Shown piece after piece: positions 45,709 to 56,417 of a stretch of 64,000 nucleotides of DNA. A program made the position numbers and the translations under genes. The notes beneath the pieces were generated by a model, which ran no database searches, was not told the origin of the DNA, and was given only the letters and a program-made list of their open reading frames with translations. How positions within the stretch are numbered: the stretch's first letter is position 1; every line of letters begins with the position of its first letter. The stretch comes from Spiroplasma endosymbiont of Crioceris asparagi (GTDB lineage: Bacteria > Bacillota_I > Bacilli_A > Mycoplasmatales > Mycoplasmataceae): contig NZ_OZ026475.1 of NCBI RefSeq assembly GCF_964020035.1, positions 637,401-701,400 on the forward strand. Direction: 5' to 3'.

Positions 45709-45774
45709 AAGTTACAGTCCCTTGATTGGTCAAGGGGTGGGTCAGTGGCCCGTTATGCCACACTATGTAAACTT
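45709..45774 (-). promoter_or_regulatory. Guanine-riboswitch variant of the 2'-deoxyguanosine (2'-dG-I) type
   Basis: Minus-strand three-way junction. P1 pairs 45767-45774 with 45709-45715 (7 bp, one bulged U at 45769). J1/2 is 5 nt. P2 is GUGGC/GCCAC (45757-45761 with 45745-45749), L2 AUAACGG. J2/3 is UGACCCAC. P3 is CCCUUGA/UCAAGGG (45730-45736 with 45719-45725), L3 CCAA. J3/1 is ACU. Relative to the guanine aptamer, C74 is kept (45717) and U51 is replaced by C (45739), the hallmark of the 2'-dG-I aptamer of Mesoplasma florum, whose L2 (AUAAUGG), J2/3 start (UGACCC) and 4-nt L3 with CC also match. Position 52 is A (45738), unlike the Mesoplasma I-A aptamer, and J2/3 is one base shorter. Ligand is inferred. 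Confidence 0.85.
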
Positions 45775-45796
45775 TTCAATATTAAGTTCTACTAAG

Positions 45797-45824
45797 AGAT
45801 TACATTAATTAAGTTTCTTTTCAA
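45797..45824 (-). promoter_or_regulatory. Promoter of the riboswitch/nucleoside importer operon
   Basis: Minus strand TTGAAA (45819-45824), 16-bp spacer, TAATCT (45797-45802), placing the transcription start roughly 15 nt before P1 of the aptamer. Confidence 0.5.
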
Positions 45825-45848
45825 TAAAAAAAGAAAAGTTTTTTTAAT

Positions 45849-47717
45849 TTATTTTTTGTTGTATTTTTTTCTTAAATAGAACAATAACATTTGAATGTCC
45901 GCAGGATTAATTCCAGTAATTCTTGATGCTTGTCCAATAGAGATTGGTCTTATTTTTTTAAGCAATTCTCTCGCCTCTGTTGCTAAATTTTCAACATTGT
46001 CATAATTAATATTTTCAGGAATTTGTTTTTTTTCTATTTTTTCAAATCTTTGAATTGTTTCATTTTCTTTTTGAATATAACCGGCAAATCTTATATGCAC
46101 AACTATATACTGCAATTGATTGTCAGTTAAATTTTTTAAACATTCTATTTGATTTTTTAGTTCTTTAACATCAACTGTAGGTTGTTTAATGATTTCATAA
46201 GCACTAATCCCTTGGCTTATTTTTGCCTGACCAGTTTCATTTAATTTTTTTGATAATTCAGATTTTGGAGTAAATCTAACTTCTTTTAATTTTTCAATTG
46301 TTAAATTAATTTGGTTTAAATATTCTTCATATTTTTTTCATTCATCATCGTTAATCAATCCAACTTCACGACCATATTTTTTTAACCTAATTTCTGCATT
46401 ATCATTTCTTAAAGTTAAACGGTATTCAGCCCTACTAGTTAATAATCTATAAGGTTCATTAACACCTTTATTAACTAAGTCATCGATCATTACTCCAATA
46501 TATGATTCACTTCTTTTCAAAATTAATGGTTCCTTATTTTCAATTTTAAGCACTGCATTTATTCCGGCAATTAAACCTTGACCAGCAGCTTCTTCATAAC
46601 CACTTGTTCCATTTATTTGACCAGCCAAAAATAAGTTTTCAATAGATTGCAATTCTAAAGATAATTTTAATTGTGTAGGATCAATACAATCATATTCAAT
46701 TGCATATGCCCATTTATCAACAACAACATTTTTAAAACCGGGCAAACTTTTTAACATTAATTCTTGCACATCAATTGGCATAGATGTTGAAAACCCTTGA
46801 ACATAAATTGTGTCTAACTTTAATGATTCTGGTTCTAAAAAAATTTGATGTTTTTCTTTATCATTAAATCTAACTATTTTGTCCTCAAAAGATGGGCAAT
46901 ATCGAGGACCAGTTGAATTTATGTTTCCAGAATACATTGCTGATTTGTGTAAATTTTCTTCAATTATTTTTTTAGTTTCTAATGTTGAATAAATTAAATA
47001 ACAAGGAACTTGCTCACTTAGGGGTTTAAAATTTTTAGTAGAAAATGAAAATGCTAATTTTGCATCTGTTCCTGGTTCTAATTTTGCTTGTGAAAAATCA
47101 ATAGAACTTGCCTTAACTCTTGGAGGTGTACCTGTTTTGAAACGCAAAATTTTTATGTTGTTTCTTTTTAAAGTTTCACTTAAAGTTGAAGTTGTTATTT
47201 CTTCATTTGGACCACTTGAATAATTCTCACTTCCCCTATGAATTACACTTGAAAGATATGTACCCGTTGTTAAAATAGCTACTTGACATTTGATTATTCT
47301 GCCATCTTCAAGTAAAACTTGAGAAACTTTATTTTTGTTTAAAATAATATCTTTTACAATACCTTCTAGAAGTGTAAGATTTTTTTGATTCTCAACTTTT
47401 TGTTGCATGTATTTTGAATACTCAATCTTATCGGATTGAAATCTTAAAGCTCAAACACCCGGACCTCTTGAAGAGTTTAAAAGTTTTGCTTGAAGTTGAG
47501 TGGCATCAGCTGCCCTTCCCATCTCACCGCCTAAAGCATCAATCTCTCTTACAACAATTCCTTTAGCAGGACCACCTATTGAAGGATTACAAGGCATAGT
47601 TGCTATTCTATTTTTATACAAATTTACAAGTATAACTTTTTTACCCATTCGTGCTGAAGCCAATGCTGCTTCAACACCGGCATGACCACCACCAATTACA
47701 ACTATGTCACAATTCAT
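45849..47717 (-). CDS. mnmG: tRNA cmnm5U34 synthase subunit MnmG (GidA)
   Basis: 622 residues. FAD enzyme that with MnmE makes 5-carboxymethylaminomethyluridine at the wobble base. [21 protein letters not shown] (FAD), [23 protein letters not shown], and [24 protein letters not shown] are all present, with the C-terminal helical MnmE/tRNA-binding region ending RKKYNKK. Start at 47717 is chosen by its GGAG site rather than an upstream in-frame start in the metG tail. UGA-Trp present. Last gene of the prs-pth-purA-purB-metG-mnmG run. Confidence 0.96.
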
Positions 47718-47727
47718 GTTTTCTCCA

Positions 47728-49248
47728 TTACTTAATTCTTTCAAATAAAACTAATTTATTTGTTATTTTGTTATATTTAATTTTATTTTTTAATAAATTA
47801 TCAAATGTAACTTGTTCTTCATCTACACCCATTTGTTCAATCATTTGTGAATATTTCTTAACTAAAATTGGTTTTAATAAATAAGAAATAATTAAAATAT
47901 TTCTTTGTAAAATTGTTAAAACGTTGTTTAATTCATCAATCTTGTTTTCTTTTGCAAGAACTCAAGGTTTTGAATCTTCAATAAATTTATTGCACTCTTG
48001 ACCCAATTTAATAATTTTAGAAGTTGCTTCAGAAATATTGTATTGATTCATCAATTTTTGATAACTTTCAATTGTTTTTATTCCTTCTTTAACAAGTGCG
48101 TGGTTTTCTATATCAGTAGCCTTTAATAAACCATCAAAATACTTAATAATCATTTGTGAAACTCTAGAAATTAAATTACCGAAATTGTTAGCCAAATTTG
48201 TATTAAATGATTCGACAAATAATTCTTCAGTAAAACTTCCGTCTCTATTCATTGGTAAATCATTTGCAATATAAAATCTTAAAGCATCAGATGAGTATTT
48301 TTTTATTAATTCAATTGGATCAACAACATTACCTATTGATTTAGACATTTTGTTATTATTAGATAAAATTCACCCATGTGATAATAATTTATCGGGCATT
48401 CTTAAATCCAATGTTTTTAATATTATTGGTCAATAAATTGAATGAAATCTAGTTATCTCTTTTCCAACTAATTGAACTATTTCTGTATCCTTTGATCAAA
48501 ACTTTTTAAATAAATTATCATCTTTTTGCATATATCCAAGAGCAGTAATGTAGTTTGTAAGTGCATCTAATCAAACATAAACAATATGTTTTGGATTTTC
48601 ATTTATAGGGATTCCTCATGTAAAACTAATTCTAGTAATTGAAAGATCTTCTAGATTATTGTTAACGAAATTATTTAACATTTCTTTTTTTCTGTTTTCT
48701 GGTTCTAAAAAATTAGTTTCAAAAATTTCATTTAAATAATTAACAAAGTTAGAAACCTTAAGCATATATGTTTCTTCTTTAAAATTTGTTGCTTCTTTAA
48801 GGCAAACTAGATGTTCGCCTTTTTCATTCATTTGTTCTTTTGTTAAAAATTCTTCGCAACTTTTACAATATTTACCTTCATATATCGAAGGATAAATAAA
48901 ACCTTTTTTATAAATTTCGGTAAATATTTTTTTAACTGTTTCAACATGATAACTATCAGTTGTTCTAATAAATTTATCATTGCTTATATCTAAAAGTCTT
49001 CAAAGCTCCTTAAATCCCAACACCATTTCATCAACATATTCTTGTGGAGATACTTTTGATTCTTCTGCTTTTTGTTCAATTTTTTGCCCATGTTCATCAG
49101 ATCCAGTTAAAAAAAACGTTTCATAGCCCATTTCTTTTTTATATCTTTTTAAAATATCTGCTAATGTTGTTGTATATGCATGACCAATATGTAATTTACC
49201 ACTTGGATAATAAATTGGTGTTGACACATAAAATGTTTTTTTAGACAT
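47728..49248 (-). CDS. metG: Methionyl-tRNA synthetase
   Basis: 506 residues. [24 protein letters not shown] is the HIGH motif and [14 protein letters not shown] the KMSKS motif; [12 protein letters not shown] is a remnant of the zinc knuckle. C-terminal anticodon-binding helical domain present, without the extra C-terminal EMAP-like domain. UGA-Trp codons present. 14 bp after purB and 10 bp before mnmG. Confidence 0.96.
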
Positions 49249-49262
49249 AATAATACTCCTTG

Positions 49263-50552
49263 CTAAAATACTCTTTTAAATATTTTGTCTACATTTCTAA
49301 CAAAATATTTAATATCAAATAATTTTTCTAATTCTGGTTCTGTAATAAATTCATATATGTTGTTATTAATTAATACTGTTTTGAAATCAACATTATCTTT
49401 TAAAGATGTAAAACTATGTTTTTGGATTAAATCATAAGCTTTTTCGCGAGAAACTTTTGATTCAATTATTAAATAAGTTAAAACTCTTTGACTAAAAAAA
49501 ACGTTATTTTGTTCATTTATATGCTTGTTAATTGCTTCTACATTTACAACTAAATTTTTAATCACATCTATTAATCTTCTTAATGAATACACCATTGATG
49601 AATAAATGTCTGGAAACACAATTCTTTCATTAGAACTATGTGAGATATCCCTTTCATGTCACAATACATTGTTTTCTAAAGTCATATTAACAAAACTTCT
49701 TATATATCTTGACATTCCAGTAATATTTTCAGAACTAATTGGATTTTTCTTATGCGGCATTGAACTAGAACCTTTTTGATTTGTAGCAAAACCTTCCAAT
49801 ATTTCTTGAACTTCGCTTCTTTGAAATAATCTTATTTCTGTAGCTATTTTTTCCATTGTTGAAGCAATAATTGAAAACACTGAAATTAAAAATGCGTGTC
49901 TATCTCTTTGAGTAACTTGCGTTGAGATTGGATCAATACTTAAATTCATTTTATCAGCAACATAATTTTCAATTTCTAATTCTAAATGCGCATGATTACC
50001 CATAGAACCTGAAATTTTTGCTACTTCAGTTTGTTTTCTTGCAATTTCGAATCTTTCAATTTGTCGCTTTATTTCTTCAAATCATAATAAAAATTTTAAT
50101 CCTAACGATGTTGGTTCACCATAAATTCCATGACTTCGACCCATAGTTAAAGTGTCTTTGTATTGTAAAGCTTTGTCTTTTAAAATTTTAGATAGATTGT
50201 TTAACTCTTGTTGTACTATTTCATTTGACATTTTAATCATTTTATTTTGAGCGGTATCAACAACGTCTGTTGATGTTAATCCTAAATGAATTCATTTTTT
50301 TTCTTCTCCCAGATTTTCTGAAAGCATTCTAGTAAAAGCCACAACATCATGTTTGGTTTGTTTTTCAATCTCTAACATTAATTTTCTGTCAACTTTAGCA
50401 TTTTTTTTAATTAAATCAAGCTCTTTTGTGGGAACTATTTTAAGTTTGTTTCAAGCCTCCAAAACTAAAATTTCAACATCTAACCAAATGTTAAGTTTAT
50501 TATTTTCATTTCAAATTTCATCTATTTCTTTTACAAGATATCTATCTAACAT
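49263..50552 (-). CDS. purB: Adenylosuccinate lyase
   Basis: 429 residues. Splits adenylosuccinate to AMP and fumarate. [33 protein letters not shown] and the superfamily signature [17 protein letters not shown] are all intact. UGA-Trp present. Directly follows purA (7 bp), so the two-step IMP to AMP route is encoded together, consistent with purine salvage via hypoxanthine or guanine. Confidence 0.97.
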
Positions 50553-50559
50553 TTTGCTC

Positions 50560-51840
50560 CTAGTAAATTATTGTTTGTTTTCTATCGGGACCAACAGAAA
50601 ACCCTGCAAGTTTTATATTCCCATATTTTTCAATTAAAGTTAAATATTCTTGTGCTTTTGGGGGTAATTCTTTAAATGATTTAACTTTTGTAATATCTTC
50701 TTGTCATCCTTTTAAAGTTAAATATATTGGTTCCACTTTTAAATAATCTTCATTATTTGCTGGAACTGATTGAATAATTTTTCCATTTAATTTGTAATCA
50801 ACACAGATATTTAATTCGTCAATTCCTGAAAGCACATCTAATAATGTTACAAAAATTTCATCTAAACCACCAACTCTTTTAGCGTACCTTAGGGCTGCAG
50901 CATCAAATCAACCAACTCTTCTTGGTCTTCCTGTATTTGATCCATATTCATGGCCTCTTTCTCTAATTCCATCACCTATTTCATTTAATAGTTCTGTTGG
51001 AAATGCTCCAGCACCAACTCTTGTGTTATAAGCTTTAACAACTCCATATACTTTATTAACTTGTTTATTTGAAATTCCACAACCAGTTGCCACATTATTA
51101 GCAGAAGTATTTGAACTAGTTACAAATGGGTATGTCCCATGATCAATATCTAATAATACTCCTTGAGCTCCTTCAAATAAAACTTTTTTTCCAGCATTAA
51201 TTTCTCTATCTAAAAATTCTCCAGTATCAATAATACAATCTTTTATTTGTTCATATGAATTAATAATTTCATTATAAATTTTGTCAAATTCTAGTTTATT
51301 AGAATTGTAAATTTTTGTTAAAATTTCGTTTTTTTCATCAACGCTTGCTTTTAATCTTTCTTTAAAATTGGGTAATTTAATTTCTCCAATTCTTATTCCT
51401 GATCTATTAACTTTATCTTGATAAGTTGGACCAATTCCTTTTTTGGTGGTTCCAATTTTATCTGCACCACGTTTATCTTCTTGAGCAGCATCAATTTCTA
51501 AATGGAAAGGTAAAATTAGGTGTGCTCTATCAGATATTAATAATTTTCCCAATTTAACACCAGTTAATTTTAATTGATTATATTCATTAACTAAATTTTT
51601 TAAATTTATAACACAACCATTACCAATAATGCTAATAACTTTTGGATTAAAAATTCCTGAGGGAACAATTGTTACTTTATGTTTTTGTCCTTCAAAATTA
51701 ATAATATGACCGGCATTATCACCGCCGGCAAATCTAACTACTATATCTGATTTTTGGGCAAAAACATCAGTCATTTTACCCTTTCCTTCATCACCCCATT
51801 GGGCACCAACAATTACTAATGTTTCGTATTTTGTTTTCAT
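50560..51840 (-). CDS. purA: Adenylosuccinate synthetase
   Basis: 426 residues. GTP-dependent conversion of IMP and Asp to adenylosuccinate. [14 protein letters not shown] (P-loop), [49 protein letters not shown] are canonical. One UGA-Trp in the C-terminal third. In one unit with pth upstream and purB downstream. Confidence 0.97.
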
Positions 51841-51882
51841 TTAAATTTCCTCTTATTTTTTTTATTTCTTATAATTATTTTA

Positions 51883-52443
51883 TTAATTAAAATCGTTCAT
51901 AATTTTTAAAAAAGAATTGCCCTTTATAAAATCTTCAATTCCTTTTTTAAATTTTGAATAACTATTTATCAATTGTTGCATTTCTACTTCATTAATTTTA
52001 GACATTACTCACTCAATAATGGTGTAATGTTCTTTTTGTTGACCTATACCAATTCTTAATCGATTAAAAGCATCAGTTCCTAAATTTAAAATAACATTTT
52101 TTATTCCATTTTGACCGCCTGAACTACCTTGATTTTTAAATCTAACTTTTGAAAATTCTAAATCTTTATCATCATAAATCACTAGTAGATCTTCAATGTT
52201 TATTTTGTAATAATGCATTACCTTAACTACACATTCACCCGATAAATTCATAAATGTTTGTGGTTTTAAAAAAATACACTTTTCACCATTTACTTTTGAA
52301 AAATATAACTCACCTTTAAAACTATCTTCCTTTTTAATAAAACCAAAATCTTTTAAAAGCATATCAATAACCATAAACCCCATGTTATGTCTGGTTTTTT
52401 CATATGACTTTCCGGGATTTCCTAATCCGACAATTAATTTCAT
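51883..52443 (-). CDS. pth: Peptidyl-tRNA hydrolase
   Basis: 186 residues. Releases peptides from stalled peptidyl-tRNA. MKLIVGLGNPGKSYEKTRHNMGFMVID with the catalytic His, FLKPQTFMNLSGECV, and YDDKDLEFSKVRFKNQGSSGGQNGIKN are all Pth signatures. Its start overlaps the prs stop by one base (TAATG). Confidence 0.96.
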
Positions 52444-53492
52444 TATTTTACCTTTTTAAAATTTTTGTTGATTAATTTTAATATTTGTTCTTGTGTTTCA
52501 CGATAAACACCTGTTAAAGAATGATTTTTATATGATGCTTCAATCATATTGGCAATTAATTTATCAACAGAAATTACTCTAATACCATCTACTAATCTAT
52601 CTTTTTCAATATGAATTGTATCGGTTACAATAACTTCTTCAACAATTTTTTCTTTAATTGCATCTGAAATTTTTTGTGACGCGTTGCCGTTAAATAATCC
52701 ATGACATGCTAATAAATAAACTTCTTTAGCACCATTTGCTTTTAAAGCTTTTGCAGCATTAATTATTGTGCCACCAGTATCAATCATGTCATCAATAATA
52801 AAACATACTTTATCTTTAATATCCCCAAGAACAAATTCAACTTCAGATTTGTTTGGTTCAGGTCTTCTTTTTGCAATAACAGCAATTGTTTTAACAACAT
52901 TACCAATATATTTTTGAATTGTGTGAACCCTTTTAGTTCCTCCATAATCTGGTGATACCAAAATACATGAATCGGGATTAAATTTTTCTCGCAAAATAAT
53001 ATCTATTATTTCTGTTGCTAATGTTTGCGCTGTTGAAAAATTGTCAACAGGAATATCAAAAAAACCCATTGATTGACTTGAGTGTAAGTCCACCATAATT
53101 GCTCGATCAGCTCCAGCAGTTTGAATTAAATTAGCTACAAGTTTTGCAGTAATTGGTTGTCTACCAGATGCCTTTCTATCTTGTCTTGCATATCCAAAAT
53201 AAGGAACTACTATATTTATTTTTTTAGCACTTGCTCTTCTTAATGCATCAATTGTTATTAATAATTCCATCAAATTATCATTTACAGGAGAAGATGTTGA
53301 TTGAACAATATATACTTCTTTGTTTCTCACACTATCTAATGCTGTTGTAATAATTTCACCGTCTGCGAACTTGTCAATTTTAATTTTTGATTGCTCAATA
53401 TTAAGTAACTTACAAATTTTTTCTGTTAACGGCTGATTAGAAGAAAGGCCAAATATGACCATTTCTTTATTTTTATCATTTATCTTAATCAT
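52443..53492 (-). CDS. prs: Ribose-phosphate pyrophosphokinase
   Basis: 349 residues. Makes PRPP, needed for nucleobase salvage. DRKASGRQPITAKLVANLI, the DLHSSQSMGFFDIPVDN segment, VSPDYGGTKR and the PRPP loop FIIDDMIDTGGTIINAAKAL are canonical. C-terminal tail (SYKNHSLTGVYRETQEQILKLINKNFKKVK) is longer than in Bacillus Prs (about 317 residues). The start at 53492 has a GGAG site; upstream in-frame codons are in the divergent promoter region. Confidence 0.96.
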   Translation of the reverse strand: MIKINDKNKEMVIFGLSSNQPLTEKICKLLNIEQSKIKIDKFADGEIITTALDSVRNKEVYIVQSTSSPVNDNLMELLITIDALRRASAKKINIVVPYFGYARQDRKASGRQPITAKLVANLIQTAGADRAIMVDLHSSQSMGFFDIPVDNFSTAQTLATEIIDIILREKFNPDSCILVSPDYGGTKRVHTIQKYIGNVVKTIAVIAKRRPEPNKSEVEFVLGDIKDKVCFIIDDMIDTGGTIINAAKALKANGAKEVYLLACHGLFNGNASQKISDAIKEKIVEEVIVTDTIHIEKDRLVDGIRVISVDKLIANMIEASYKNHSLTGVYRETQEQILKLINKNFKKVK

Positions 53493-53562
53493 TTTTACTC
53501 CACTATACATTATAATAATAACTAAATTTTCATTTAAAATAACATAATATAAGGAATAACAC

Positions 53563-55092
53563 ATGGGACTAGTATATTTAAAAGAATTTAGCCACTCTAA
53601 TGGCGGGAAAAAACTTTATGATAATGCAACACTAAGAATAAATCGTGGGGAACACATTGCATTAATTGGACCAAATGGTTGTGGTAAAACAACTCTTTTT
53701 AACATAATTTCAGGTAAAGTGATTCCAGATAAGGGAGATGTTGAAATTCACCCAAGAATTAAAATGGGATTTTTAGATCAACACTTAAATGTAGATAAAA
53801 AAATTAAAGTAATTGATTATTTAAAAGATGCTTTTAAAGAACTTTTTAATATTGAAGAACAAATGACAAAAATTTATGAACAAATTGCAGTTGAATACAA
53901 TGAAGAAGATTTAATGAAGGCATTAAAATATCAAGATATTTTAAATAATAACGATTTTGATTTAATTGACAAAAAAATTGGTAACTTAGTAAACGGTTTA
54001 GGAATTGGGATTGATAAATTAGATAAAGTTTTAGATACATTAAGTGGTGGTCAAAAAGCAAAAATTATGTTAGCTAAATTATTATTAACAAATAATGATG
54101 TGTTTTTATTAGACGAGCCAACAAACTTTTTAGATATTACTCAAGTTGAGTGACTTGCAAAATTTTTATCATCATTTGAGAAACCATTTATTTTAATTTC
54201 TCATGACGTGGACTTCATTAATAAAACTTGTAAAATTATTTACGCTGTTGAAAACTTTAAACTTGAAAGATATGTTGGGGACTATAATAAATACTTAGAA
54301 GAATCAGCTCTAAAACGTGAGCAATATGAAAAAACATTTACTTCGCAACAAAAAGAAATTAAAAAGTTAGAAACTTATATTGCAAAAAATGCAGCAAGGG
54401 CTTCAACTGCCAAAAGCGCTCAGTCTAGAGCTAAAAAGTTAGAAAAAATGGATATGTTGGGAAAACAACAAGAACAAGCAAAACCGAAGTTTAGCTTTTC
54501 TTATAAAAAACCTTCTGGAAACATAGTTGTTAAATTAGAGGATTTAGAAATTGGTTATGATTTTCCTTTAGTTAAAAAATTAAATTTTGTTATTAGAGAT
54601 GGTGAAAAGTACATTATTTCAGGGAAAAACGGTGCCGGAAAAACTACTTTTTTAAATACATTATTTAAAGAAATAAAAGAATATTCTGGAAAAATTGAAT
54701 ATGCAAATAATTTAAAAATTGAATATTTTAGACAAATAGAAAAAATGGAAGAAATAACTCCGATTCAATATTTATTAAGAAGATTCGACAACATCACTGA
54801 TCAAGATGCAAAATCAAAACTTTCACAATTTGGAATTAAAACCAATTTAATGTTTAAACCAATGACATTATTATCAGGTGGAGAACAAGCAAAAGTTCGA
54901 TTGAGTGCTTTAAGTTTAACTCCCTGCTCTTTATTATTGTTGGATGAACCAACAAATCACATTGATGTTCTTGCAAAAGAATCATTAATTGAGGCAATTC
55001 AAAAATTTCAGGGAACAATAATTCTTACTACTCATGATATTAATTTATCAACAAACTGAGCAAATGAAGTTATCGAGTTTAATAAAAACTAG
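53563..55092 (+). CDS. ABC-F family ATPase
   Basis: 509 residues, soluble, two ABC domains without membrane segments. Domain 1: Walker A GPNGCGKTT, signature LSGGQKAKI, Walker B LLDEPTNFLD. Interdomain linker (about residues 225-300) is basic and helical (KNAARASTAKSAQSRAKKLEK). Domain 2: GKNGAGKTT, LSGGEQAKVRL, LLDEPTNHID. ABC-F proteins act on ribosomes (EttA-like or antibiotic-protection types); which type cannot be said. Divergent from prs and convergent with rsmA, sharing a 4-bp CTAG as both stops. Confidence 0.93.
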
Positions 55093-55850
55093 AGTTTTTT
55101 AAAAATACTTATGAAGGAATCAAGATTTAAATCTTCACTTCTAAAATTGGTACCAATATTTAAATCAGTTAAAATATTTTTTGCTGTTTCTTTATTTTGA
55201 GTAATATTTGAAAGATTATTTAAAATATTTTTTCTTTTGTTTGCAAACATTTTTTTAACAAAAGATAAAAAGCTTTTTTCATCAATATCAATAAAATTAT
55301 TTAAAAATGTAAAAGAAATAACTGCTGAATCAACTTTTGGTTGTGGATTAAAAAATTTTTTATTTACATTAAATTCAAATTTAACATCTGCAAAATAATT
55401 TGCAGCAACTGTTAAACTGCCATACTCTTTATTTCCAGGTTTGGCACATATTCTGTTTGCAACTTCTTTTTGAACCATAAAAACTGCTTTTTTAAAATAT
55501 TTTTTATTTTCAAAAATTCTAAATAATATTGGTGATGTAACATAGTATGGAATATTTGAAATAACACTTGCATCATCAAGACAAAGATCATCAATATTTA
55601 AATCCAAAAAATCTCCAATTATTATTTTTAAGTTATCACTTTTTATAGTTTCAACAAGATGCTTTTCTAAATCCTTATCAATTTCTATTGCTAAAACATT
55701 ATTATAGCGATTAACAAGTTCCTTGGTTAAAGCGCCTCTTCCGGGACCAATCTCAACAACTTGTTTACTCTCTCCTAAACAATCAATAATTTTTTTAATT
55801 AAATTGTCATCACTTATAAAATTTTGTCCAAAATGTTTTTTAGCTTTCAT
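55089..55850 (-). CDS. rsmA: 16S rRNA dimethyladenosine transferase (KsgA)
   Basis: 253 residues. Dimethylates A1518/A1519 of 16S rRNA. KKHFGQNFISDDNLIKKI, VVEIGPGRGALTKELV (SAM motif) and SNIPYYVTSPILF (NxPY catalytic motif) are diagnostic. Starts 11 bp inside the end of rnmV. No UGA codons. Confidence 0.97.
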   Translation of the reverse strand: MKAKKHFGQNFISDDNLIKKIIDCLGESKQVVEIGPGRGALTKELVNRYNNVLAIEIDKDLEKHLVETIKSDNLKIIIGDFLDLNIDDLCLDDASVISNIPYYVTSPILFRIFENKKYFKKAVFMVQKEVANRICAKPGNKEYGSLTVAANYFADVKFEFNVNKKFFNPQPKVDSAVISFTFLNNFIDIDEKSFLSFVKKMFANKRKNILNNLSNITQNKETAKNILTDLNIGTNFRSEDLNLDSFISIFKKL

Positions 55851-56364
55851 TTTTTATAATTTCCTTTATATCATTTAAAGATAGTTGACACATATTAAGT
55901 CACTTAAATAATCTTTTTGAATTAATTTCTTCAGGTCACTTAAACTTTTGTGCTATTTTTACACGATTGTTTTTTTTAAATAAATCATAATTTAAAAAAT
56001 CTTCTCATGAAATTGTTTTTGTTGTTTCTGAAAATTTAATTAAGTTGTTTAATGCAAACTTAATGTCATCATCATTTGCTTCAGCTATTCCTATTTTTTT
56101 GCTTTTAATATTTTTTTTATTTATAAAAGCATTTTTACAATTGTTATTAAGAGAAGAATTAATTTTGTCACGAATTTTAAGTCCGGGACCATCGGGATCA
56201 GTAAAAACAATTATTTCGTTGTTATTAGAAAGTTGCTTTAATGTGTTTATTTTTTTTTCATTTAAAGATAACCCGCCCGTTTCAAAAAAACATATTTTTT
56301 CATTGTATAAACTTTGAATTTTTTGGCTGTCTGTTTTTCCTTCAACTACTATAATTATTCCCAT
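55840..56364 (-). CDS. rnmV: Ribonuclease M5
   Basis: 174 residues. Toprim nuclease that matures 5S rRNA in Firmicutes/Mollicutes. Toprim motifs: IIVVEGKTDSQKI (Glu) and VFTDPDGPGLKIRDKI (DxD). UGA-Trp in the C-terminal part. The pairing with rsmA is conserved in low-GC Gram-positives. Divergent from the first mreB. Confidence 0.94.
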
Positions 56365-56417
56365 TTTTTTATCCTTTTAATATATAATATTCATATTATA
56401 GTCAATATGGGGGAAAT

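Noticed and set aside
45709..45774. Interpreting the structured RNA at 45.7 kb as a tRNA or small RNA gene
   Set aside because: No acceptor stem, anticodon arm or CCA; instead it has purine-riboswitch junctions and a terminator in a gene leader.
45805..45845. Inverted repeat CTTTTC/GAAAAG after mnmG as terminator of that gene
   Set aside because: On the minus strand the stem is followed by AAAC rather than a T run; the T run is in the loop. It may terminate plus-strand transcription only, and the candidate -35 of the riboswitch promoter falls in it.
53493..53562. Upstream extension of prs adding about 24 residues
   Set aside because: The extension is hydrophobic, non-conserved, overlaps the promoter region of the divergent ABC-F gene, and the ATG at 53492 has its own GGAG site.
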